Assembly (NCBI RefSeq): GCF_000003815.2
Contig: NC_049981.1
Coordinates: forward strand, 33,935,889-33,999,888
Direction: 5' to 3'
Length of the DNA stretch: 64,000 nucleotides
From: Branchiostoma floridae
Lineage: Eukaryota > Chordata > Leptocardii > Amphioxiformes > Branchiostomatidae
Positions 10,546 to 22,500 of the stretch are shown piece after piece. Under the pieces are notes generated by a model. It had not been told where the DNA came from and made no database searches. It saw nothing but the letters and a program-made list of their open reading frames with translations. The position numbers and the translations under genes were made by a program. How positions within the stretch are numbered: the stretch's first letter is position 1; the number at the start of each line of letters is the position of its first letter.

Positions 10546-13500
10546 TCAGTCCTCCTTCAGACACTTCGGTATGGCGCAGAAGTCCCACTTCTCCTCAGGC
10601 GAGGCGGTGAAGCACCAGGGAGCGTACTCCGAGTCCGGAGTGGGGTTCCTGCAGTAGTTGTTCGCCAGGTCCGCGTCAGGGTGGGACTCCGGCTTGTAGC
10701 TGTGGCTGTGGGGCGTCTGGGAGCTCCAGTCCTGGCAGGCGTGGCCCGACCAGGTCAGAGCTGCCGTGCCGCGGTAAGACTCTCCTTTACCGGCATAGCA
10801 ATCTGCAAAGTACATTTGATGTACATGTAGTTTCTGTCGTTTATTAGTTTATCCAGCAAAAAACACTCTGTAAGCGGGTACAATACGTATATTAGTTTCT
10901 ACTGTTACTTCGTACATCCAGCAAATAGCACTCTGTAAGGTGCAAGATGTACATGTAGTTTCTATTGTTGAATTCGTACATCCAGCAACTGTTTTGGATC
11001 ACAGATGTTGCTGTGGAAGTCGTACTGGTCCATCAAGAAGGTAGCGAAATTGATCTAGTCTGTGCACATGTCTTGATGACGTAGTTTTGTGCTCACCTCC
11101 AGCGTCCCGCAGGACATCCTGTATTTCCGGCCCGACCTCCGGCGTGACTGCAGACCGAAGAGAAAACAGGAGAACAATCCACATGGAATGTAAATTTACT
11201 TACACTGGGAAATGTTATTATCTGCAGTTTTAAAGTAAATTCATCATCTTCATCATGAACCGAAATGCAAACAAGAAGACTGCTTTGATAGAATATTGCA
11301 TTTCCAGCCAGGCTTTGGAGGTTAAAAAGTAATATCGATTCGTTGAAAAGTTCTCACCAGTTCCGCATTTGGGAACGGGGCACCAGTCCCACTCCTCTCC
11401 CGGGTCGGTGGTGTAACACCAGACGGTCTTGGAGCCGCTGGGGTTGCGGCAGTAGCTCCTGTCCAGGCCGGCTGCCGGGTAGCGCTGTGTGGTGTAGGAG
11501 TGTTTGTGCGGAGTCTGGCTGGCCCACGCCTGGCACGCCCGCCCCTTGTTTGATGTAAACCAGGGGCCGCGGTACGACGCGCCGTCTCCGGACAGGCAGG
11601 CAGCCTCCTGCGCCTGTTCGTCTGGCAGAGATTTGTTAGGCAGAATTTCAGTAACGCTTGGTCAGAACCTTTATCCGCAGGGTAACTTATATCCGCTGTT
11701 CTTAGAGAACAAGGCACTAGTATTTGGGATAACGAGTCAACGGAAAATTATTTTTTGAAACATTGCAGCTTCAAACCACCGTCCGCTGCCTTCATAGCCC
11801 GAAGTACCCTGTTTTGAATACAACGGATATAGGTTACCCCTCAGATAAAGGTAACCTAGCGTAAGTGACATTTGCCTAAACCTTTCAGATGTTTCTTTTT
11901 ATTCATACTTTATAATAGATTCTACTTGGTTCATGGCCTATCCAGGGTGGCCTTGCTGAAGATGCTTTGACAGTTGTAAATCATTGATCATATTAATCTT
12001 ACAATTCACTATTATATAACTAATTACCTTCTTCCTGTGGGTCGAAAGTGTACTCCAGGACGAAGTGGCTGTCAAAGGAGCTGTCGCTGCGGAACCTCAC
12101 CAACAGCTCGTGTGACGTAGACTTTCTGTGGAGGGAAGGACAAAGAGAGACTGTTTCTTGTTACCAGAAAAGTGTGCTTCCCATCGGCGCCCATCTCCGT
12201 TTCTGTGGCCCTGGGCCACGCGGTGTTTAGTAATCACTACAGCAGGGGCTAGTCTGCTGGCAGTGGCGTGTGTTTAACTTTCTCAAATGTTGAGTGCTAA
12301 GCAGAAAAAGTAGCATGTACCATTTTTAAAGTCTTTGGTATGACACCTACCGACTGCAAGGCGAACACAATACTCATTTGGCCATTGTACCTGTGTCAAT
12401 CACCAGCAGAGACATGCTAAACTATACTGTTCTCAGGCGTGTGACACTTCTACAAGTGTTGTCATGTAAGAGGAGCCAAGGCCCAAGCAAAATCATGGAT
12501 ATCTGACGTGTTACTGCCGAAGATGTAATTTAGTACAGAGCTCGCAGACTCGTCGTCCGATGGATTTTCGCGAATGTGAAAGGGGTACATCCTCCTACAC
12601 AGGGACAGGAGCGGTTTCGCCATTGGATGTCCCTGCGTAGGTGGATGAGAGGGTATAACAAAGCTAGCTTCTCACAACATTGTGTTCCGTAACGGTGTGC
12701 AGTAGCGCCCAAGGACTGGTGACGTCACCTTCCCGCCATCGCGCACTTCCACCCAGTCATAGGGACATCCGACCCACACCTCGAAATACTCCGAATCCTG
12801 TTGAAATATAGATATTATCAAGTATATACACAAATGACAGTAGTGAATTGAAGAAAATCATGTAGAGCGCCTTTCCCGAGGGCACATGGTCGGCGGCACC
12901 AATGAATGATGAATTTGAATCCCTAACCTCTGGGTTACGGGCCAAACACCCGGCCATTACCACACATGACCCCACAAAGTAAAACCAAGAACATGTTCCA
13001 CGTTGAGAAGACTTAGTTGAGGAAATGATCATGAACACAAAGATGCACAAGGCGTTATCTAATTACACCAAATCAACCGCAAGAAGCAGTCTCGAAACAC
13101 GAATGTACAGACTTCCAGAGTACAAGCACCAGTGAAAATTCAACAACTACAGCATCATGCAGAGAGAAGCACCAAAGGTCCATGTCTCGCAAGGAAATAG
13201 ACACAAAACAAGGACATCAACCACAACAACAATAACAAACACCAACAACGAGATGCACTCACCATGGCAGGCAGGGCCAGACGCACGCCGATCCGCTGGC
13301 CGGCCGGAGCCCGCAGCAGCCACGTCAGGACTTTGTTTTTGGGAGTGAGTTTTCCGAACGGGGCCGGCTCTATGATGCCGGACGCTGGGGAGGTGATCTC
13401 CGTGTAGGTCGATTCTGGAGAGGGGTTGCAAACATATGAACACGTTCAACCACTGTTCCAACATTGGACAAAGTTTTTAGAGCTATCCAGCAATACGTCG

Positions 13501-16500
13501 ATGAAGGTTAGACATCCAGGTAATAAGATACACCAAAAGCAGTTACTCAAGCAACTGGATATGATTATGGAAACGGTCAGATGTTTCTGATAGCATCCAC
13601 TATAGGTAGCGCGCGTAGTCCAGTGGTTAGCGGCCTTGCTCTGGACTAGAAGCCGTGAGTTCGATTCCGGCTGTGTCGCTCACCCGACATGCACGCTACC
13701 GGAAAGGGTTGCAGTCCTTAGGACAGCACGTTAAGCCATGGTCCACTGTTCATTGTGCTTGTCGAAAAGACCTAGGGGAATTTCCCTGGTATAATGAACC
13801 TGTAAATACTGTACATAGCGTCTGTCCTCTCTGTCACGACCAGTGGAAGGGTAGCTCTTCAGTGAGCTAAAACTGGATCGAGATCACTTTCCTTTTCCTT
13901 TCCACTATATTTCGTCAGTGACCCTGACAGTACGAAAGATAGTGGATGCCATCTAGCGTCTGACTATCTAGCAATAGTCCACCTCGACATACTTATAAAT
14001 ATTCCTCGGGTATTTATTGTGTAGCGTTACTTACTTACCGAGGGACAGTGGGACCCATGCTCGCAGTTGTATTGCGGGACTCGTTGACTTCACAGGGCAG
14101 CTCTCGAGGTCAATCTGTTGAAGACGACAGTGACGCAACCAATCACCATGAATTACGACAGTGATGTCACAAGACGTAACCAATCACAATGCATTACCAC
14201 AGTGATGTAACAAGACGTACCAATCGCCATGAATTACGACAGTGATGTCACCAGACGTAACCAATCACCATGCATTGCCACAGTGATGTCACAACACGTA
14301 ACCAATCACCATGCATAAACATAGTGATGTCACAACAAGTTACCAATCACCATGCATTACCACACTGGTGTCACAACACGTAACCAATCACCATGCATTA
14401 CCACAGTGATGTTACAAGGCGTAACAAATCACCATACATTGGGGTTTTTTAATGATTACTGCGGCTACATTTAATTCGTATAACCTTTAATTCCATTTCC
14501 ATCTTTTTCATGCATTTGTTTTAAGCACCACCATCGGCCATGCTAAGGCAAAATATTCACCTCCTATTGATTCCCTTTCTTGCCGATTTCTACGATCTGC
14601 ATTCAACGAACTTATTGCACGACAATCGTACATGGTGCAATGTATGACAACGACTATCAAACGTAATACAAATGACGGAATTAAACTTATCATCCTAATG
14701 TCTTTAGAAGATAACATAGTACAAAACAGAGTATATAGAAAGAATACAACTTAACATCCTTATTTCTAAAACAGTAACAGTAAATGAGGCAAATTGACCT
14801 TGCAGTTCTTGCAGCAGGTCTGACCCTCTGCGCATGCGGCCCCCTCCTTCAGCTTGCAGATCTGGCCATCGCAGCACGGGTCAGTCTCTAAACACGCCTG
14901 TGGTTCGGATGGAAAGACAGTGGTTTAATTAAGCATACCCTCACGTTCGTACCTTAAATTAGCCAAACGTAAAACCAGAAGGAGACACATTTTGGAATTC
15001 CAGCTAATAACGTCAAGAAAAGAGTTTCAAATTTTGTTTTTCATGTACAGTTTGTGAATGCGGTCAGCCCTCAGGGTCAGTCTGACCAACTTGCCTTAAT
15101 TACTCCCTACTCCTTTCCCCCTCAGCGATGCCCCAGCAGGGGTGGCACAGTGAGAGGGTTTCGAAGAAGAGAGAACTCCATTTACTTTTCCCATATATCA
15201 TAAAGCTAAGTGTTCAGAAAAGGGTACCTTGTCGGACCCACAATCACATTCCTCTCCGTGGTCCAGAACGCCGTTTCCACATTTGTAAACCTCCGCCTGT
15301 AAATCAGTCAATTTCAGGTTACTGTTGGTGTTGGAAATTATCAATTAACACTTATTATTACTTATACAAGCTGCACGTGAACAAAAGCGGTAGCATGACT
15401 TAAATTGAAATACACCCTGTCCATTCATGGTGTGCGCTAGTCAAAAGAAATACATTGAAGAAACTTTAAGTGACATCATTTTCCCTTGGGGCAAACCGCA
15501 GTGAATATGAGGATCAACTGACAATACTGATGCCGTCTCTAGAATCAAGGTGGACTTTAAGAGAACAATACTTATTTGCTTACGTCTTGTTCCATGTATT
15601 GGTTTTATCACCTTCCTCAGAATGGCAGAAGGTTATATTTTGTTGTTATTGTTATTGTCTATATATAAGAGCGCAAAGGGCAATGCCAGCGGTGCGACGT
15701 GTGACGTCATATTGTCCATTATTTGCGTATTGTCCACTATGACAGGGACAGTATCAAGGCCATTATTTGCGTATTGTCCACCTATGACAGGACAGTATCA
15801 AGGCCATTATGTGCGTATTGTCCACCTATGACAGAACAGTACGGAGTCCACTGATTGGCTGTACCTGTGGAGGCTTGCGCTCCAGACAGGTGAAGTCCTT
15901 GGTCCTGATTCTGTGCAGAAACAGCTGGCCGAAGGATTTGGGATATCTGAAAATTAGCAGAAGAAGTTTGTAAGAGAAGCCTGTGTATAACTTATATAGA
16001 CATGAGATAGCACCGGTGGTGTTGTCAACAAAGTTCAATGGCAATGCTTTGTCAACACATCTTCTGGGGGCGCATCTTAAAGGATATTGTAGTACAATAC
16101 TAGACTTTCTTCCAACACAAAAGTACACACGGATCTAATGTTAAATGACCACTGTCGCCTTCTTTAGGATCAATACCGATGACCAACCACTTCAGAACGT
16201 AAACTCGCGAGCGTTGCGGACAAATTGACACCTTGGTCCCTTAACCCAGTATTCCCGGATCGTGGGGGCGCTGCATGGTGGAGCTGTGGATCAGGTTCCT
16301 CCATTCCATTCAGTCCTGCGTCAGCGGGAGGGACGCTGCAAAGCTCTTTCCTGTCCATTCCTTGATGTTGTCTGCCCACTTTTTCTTCTGCCTTCCCCTT
16401 TTCCTAGCTCCATTCACAGTTCTTTGAAGAGTCTTTGGACAGTCTGTTTGACCTCATTACGGGTCCATACCACTTTAATTTCTTTCTTTTCGCTAATGTT

Positions 16501-19500
16501 AGGAGTTTTTCATAGTGACAGTATTGTCTTATGTTGTTTATAACCTCTGCATTTGGAATGTGGTCAAGATATGTTATCCCAAGGGTTTTCTGAGGCATTT
16601 CATTTCCACCGCATGCACTCTTCTTTGGAGCTCTGCATGATTCACAGGAGTAAAAGAAGATGGAGAGTACAATGGCTTGGTCCTTTTTTTCAACCTCTAT
16701 TTAGCCTTGATTTACATACAAAGTCATCCCTTCGGCCTGAGCCGTTTTTCAAGGGTTCAATGTTTGGAGGAGGTCAATCCATAACGCATAGTTATTTACA
16801 ATAATACAAAGAAATGCTATTCCATAATCGTGTTCCCTTATTCAGTCCATAGTTACTCATTTGTGTTTCGTAACATGTTCTTTAAAGTTACTACCGAGTT
16901 TGCCTCTCGTACGTTTGGTCTTAAACTGTTCCATCGCACTGCACCTGAGTAGGATATTGATCTCCTAAATAAACATGCTTATGTTTTTGTCTCTCCAGAT
17001 TGGTTTCAGTTTGTCCAATATATACTTTTAGTGCTCCACGTACCAGGATCTCAGGCTTGGAGCCTTCTTCACTAATAATTGCACACAAGTATTTGAGGTG
17101 TCCTAAGTTACGGACACGTGATCTAATTAACACGTGATCTTGCGGATATGTGTCGTCAGCAATTGGTCAAACATGCCAGGAAGTTTATAACGCCAACAGT
17201 CTATGTTCAGTTATGACTGGAGAGCCCTGATGTAAATGGCCTCCTTTATACCTTTTACAAAGTAGTCGGTGTCCAGCATCCTGACTTTGTCCAGTGTTAC
17301 GGTATGGCCCGGTCATTCGATGTAGATGTGTTGAGAGACTTCCGACAATAGCACGCGGCGGCGTTCGTGTTCAAGGAATCTGGTTCTCAGTGAGCGTTCT
17401 GTCTCTCTAATGTATACATGTAGGATTCTTCGCAAGTCCCTTTCCTCGTAGAGTAATTCCCTGGCATGGAATGTGGTATACAACACCGTGGTTGGAGTTT
17501 TAAACTTCCTGGCGTGTTTGACCAATTGCTGACGACGCGTATTCAATTCGTCTGGAGAACCAAAAATCTCCTTGGTTCTCCAGACGAATTTGAGTGAAGC
17601 AGATGTGGTCTATATGATGAAGGATATAATGACAAGAATGCTCACTCATTCCCGCCCATGGTGCAGGAGGACCCGAAGAGTTTCTTTGTGGGACACGGAT
17701 AGCTGCCGCCGTCCAGGGGGTCTGAGAGGCAAAGACAATTATAACAAACTACGTCGGTGAAGGTTAGATATCTAGGCGTAACAGAACATGTTATTTCATA
17801 ACATAACATAACATAACATAACATAACATAACATAACATAACATAACATAACATAACATAACATAACATTACATAACATAACATAACATTACATAACATA
17901 ACATAACATAACAACATTACATAACATAACATAACATATCATAACATAACGTAACATAACATAACATAGAGACTCTTGAAGTAAAAGTAATGACCAAAAC
18001 GAACGAACACGGACTATGAACACTGAGCTTCTTGCCCCACTATATATGTTGTACCATATATGTGTAGTGACATAGGTTGATGGATTTATTAGTATTCAAT
18101 GTAATATATGTTCTCTGTTATATTTCATCTGACCCTTACCTCCCTCATGACCTCAATGAAAAGTGGCCGGCAGGCCGATATGAGCTTCTCATGAATAAAT
18201 AAAGGTTCAAACAAAAACAAACAAACACAACACATCCCAACAGACTACAACACATAATATCACAAACAATACGGCAAAGGAAATTTCACAACGCAGCACA
18301 GTCAAACACATCACAATACAATACAATGGAACACATCACAGCAGACTACAACACATTATCTCAGAAAACAATATTATAAAACAGTGGACCCCTTATCCCG
18401 CATCACAATTCACGTAGTAGAATACGATTCTTGAGCGTTGTAGATTCATTGTACATATTCCATGTATATCTTGTTGCGACCTGTACTGAACCCAGTGGGT
18501 ATGTATGTACAATAAAGGTCTTCATTCATTCATTCATTCATTCATTCATTCATTCATTCATTCATTCATTCATTCATTCATTCATTCATTCATTCATTCA
18601 TTCATTCATTCATTCGTTCATTCAATAAAGCGCGTCACAATAAAACAGTAAACATCACATAAAACATGGCTGAACATTTTACAGCAAAATAAAAACACCT
18701 CACATCTCTGAGACTCATCTCATCACATCACAATACAACCCCTTACATATCACGACACATTACCACTGGACACATACATGTACAGCACAACGAACACCCA
18801 CGAAACATGACAACACCCCACAACACAACACAACATATAATAGCACAATTCAGCACAACATACTTTTGCTTGTTGCTTTTAAGAAAAAGTTGTCAAAAAT
18901 AGCCCCTCACCAAATGGATGCCCCATATGGAACAGATGTCCCATCTCATGTGTCATGACGTCCATCATGTCGGCAGGCCTCCCGGAAGTGATCGCTGAAG
19001 TCTAGAAGGGGAAGACTTTGAGTTTGAATCAGATAAAACCCCAGTCCTCTCATTGCAGCACGTTCTGGCGAAGATGCTGTTCACATTTATCTACGATGGG
19101 AGTTTTCTGTGGGATTAAAGATCATTATCATATAGCCAGGCGCCGCGGACCAATCAGAAGGCCTCGTTCCACGTTGGTTATGACGCCGTAACACGTAGAT
19201 TCCGGCCAGACAGGTGCAAATTAACACCAGTGGTGTTAATTCATTTTGAATTAACACCGGTCCTGGTGTTAATTCATTTTGAATTAACACCGGTGCGGGT
19301 GTTAATTCATTTTGAATTAACACCGGTGCGGGTGTTAATTTATTTTGACCAATCAAAAGGAACGAAAGAAAGGTATATGCAGGCATTGGCCAATAAAAAG
19401 GAGCAAAACATATGCCGGAGCAGACTGCAAGGGGGAATGGCTCCTTCTGTTAACATTGATAATGAGTTTTGTTTTTCTAAAAAGCCTGCAATGTTTCGAA

Positions 19501-22500
19501 TATTTTCTGTGGAAATTTTGGTTTCAAAATGCAATCTGTAATCTCCTTACATATGTATGTACCAAATGTGAACTTTCAGAAATTCGACAAAGGAATTCAC
19601 ACGTATAGTACCAAGGGATCTATGCGTCATACAGGAGTTTGCAAGTTTGGGTAGGCTATATGATAATAACTTTAATGCCCCGCCTTATCCTCGGTGTATA
19701 TGGTGAGATAATCCCTGNNNNNNNNNNNNNNNNNNNNNNNNNNNNNNNNNNNNNNNNNNNNNNNNNNNNNNNNNNNNNNNNNNNNNNNNNNNNNNNNNNN
19801 NNNNNNNNNNNNNNNNNAACAATCACAATGAGTCTGTTACAGTACTTGTACTTACCCCGATGATAAGGAAGGGGTAGGAGTCGACATTCTCCACCACACA
19901 GAAGTCCCCCATGCCGGCACCGCTGGCCCCGGTACCGTGGAAATAGGGCGGGCCCCTGCGGATGGAAAGGGGAACAGAACTGTAGGTAGCGATTAAAATT
20001 ATGTTGTATAAAATTATGTTTTGTTTTGCACCAAACGTTACTTTTTAAGCCAGTAAGTTTAGCAGCATTGAAGTCTGCTGCCTGTGACCTCTCTTTGAGC
20101 ATGCCATGATAAGAGACAAAGATCATTTTGTCCAGCAGAGTTAAGATAACGTCTTGCAGAGTGTTGTTGAACGTACGTGATGAAAGCGGCCGCGTCGAAC
20201 TTCTCCACCGGCCGGAGCTCCGTCCAGATGTACTCCCGGACTTTCGGCTTGAGAAACTCAGAGTAATGCGGGTTTTCCTCCTCTCCTGGCCAGAGCTCCG
20301 CCAGAATCTTCACCCCGGTCAGGAGCACCCGGAAGTTGATGTGGCTGTACGCCTGCAGAATACGCCGATCTCGTTTACATCGCGGCGCAGAAACATCTAG
20401 ATCTGCTCACATTTTCCTCATCGCGCCGTACGGTAGCTTTTAGCGACAAAATGGTTGTGAGCATTATCATCATTTCATTATCTACAGTAGTTAGCCAGGC
20501 CTTTGTTTATGTGATTATGTGGACTTGTAACAGCATTAGGTAATACCGTAGTTTTACGAATGTGTCTATGCTGTCGAATCCGTTTTGAGGCAAATGTAAG
20601 ATGAGAGCACTGTTACTACTGAGAGCGTTAACTACTGGTATTCTGTCTACGATACCTTGTCAAGGATGGAGACAAGTTCCAAGGCGTGGTTCTCCACTGC
20701 CTGGCGATCGTTGTTGAATACTTTAACAAACTGGGAAAATAGAAAAACGTGACAAGGAAAATTCAATTATCGTTTAGTTTAGATCAGGATACAACCACAG
20801 TCCAGCACAGCGTCAACTGTATTGTTCAGTGCTAAATGCCGATGAACCACATGTTTCGGAGACAGCGCGCACTGAAAACCCACATGTGTTCATCTAAACT
20901 GGCATGATTAGAAATGTTATCGACGATGTTAAACATCTCCATCCCCTAAAGCCAGGTTCGCCACTCGTATGTCAAGGCCGACCCAGTCGTCCTTCTCGCT
21001 GTGTTCGCTCTGGTCAGTCGTCAAAGGATCCAGGGCATGTTACTGGAGGGAAAAATACCAGCCAATCACGTTGCCGCTTGACCGTAGGCGGTGATGTGAT
21101 TGGCCGTCACAATTAGAGGCATGCGCAGAGGGTGCACTTTCATCAACAGGCCTTAAATAAACATAAATGTAAGAAGCCTTTTTCTCGGCTGATATTAGTA
21201 TTTTGGAACTGGAAATTAAAGTTAAAGTTTTGGCTATTTTACGTTGTTAGAAATAGAGGTTTTAAGCCATGTTTAAGAGTGTTAGGCACAGGCTACAGAA
21301 AGTACAGGACAAATGTGTTCATTTCTTGCCTGGAGAGGTCAAAGATCATCTGAGTTAAATTCGGTGGTGTAGCGAACTTTCCACGGCTAGAAAAAATGTG
21401 TTCAATATCAACAGAATCGCTAGATGGATACTAAACCTCGGGGAGGTGACTTTTGACAGCCCTTTTCTTACACGTTTTCTATATAAATGAATCATCATCG
21501 TCATGAATGAAAGGCAAACCGTTATTAGTGGGCTGTAGCCCAGGTCGGTACATCACAGACCTGACCAGAGCCGGTGTTTGACATCTACAAACGGAGGTAC
21601 GACAGGATGACTATCGTTCCTTTCGATAATATAAAACTGTGTTGATAACGTCTGTATCAATCAGCAATCATCAATCAAAATGGTTTATTATCAAAACAAG
21701 ATTCTGGCAGCCAGGGGCTGAATTGTGTCTTGTTGTACATACAAACCCTGCTTGTTTATTACCAATCACTAAAACTGTATGCCTTACTTACGGCGTTCCT
21801 GTTGTAGACAAGGAAAAGCCGGATGTATTTAGTGGCCCAGTCCACCTGGAAGTGGCCGTCCCTCAGCAGGAAAAAGGGTACCTCTGGCCAGGTCTGTTGG
21901 GGAGAAAATCGGGGTAAAAGGATGGACTTTATATTTTTTTAATCAGACTGTGTCAAGCGTGAAGTGCTATCTCGCTTTAACTTAAAGTGCACCAAAGTAA
22001 CAGAACCACTTCTTTTTCTCAAAACAATAACCTGATTTCAATAGTGTTTGCATGACAATGTCTGTTTGCATTTGGAAAAAAAAATTGTGTACATAATATT
22101 GCAAACATGTGCATCATCAGCGCAAGCGCATATTCCACATGTTTGCCAAAAAGTATTCACGGAACCTTTCTGCATCGCGGCGTATATTCCCAGGTAAACA
22201 TTGGACGTGTCTTGTACGTAAAAAAAATTTCTCCATTGAATGCGGTTTTCTTTAAGTGCAACCCTTTCAACAACGCTAAATTTTCTTTTAAAAACCAACA
22301 AGACAAAACGTCAATTGTCCTCAGTTGACCGTAATATGACACTGACTTGGAACGTAGCTGCTCCAGACAAGTCAGTTTTCCCTTATCTTCATTCAATACC
22401 GGATTGTTTACAGAAAATACAGTCGACGTGTTTGCATACTTGTTTAACCACGTGCACCATGCCCAAGCATTCTTGAAACATCTGACATCTGTGTTTTCAA

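Noticed and set aside
13602..13680. Functional tRNA gene
   Set aside because: A- and B-box words fit, but arms do not pair cleanly, and a SINE tail follows directly.
16230..17560. Active retrotransposon
   Set aside because: Frames are broken by stops and indels, and only 3' parts of two different elements remain.
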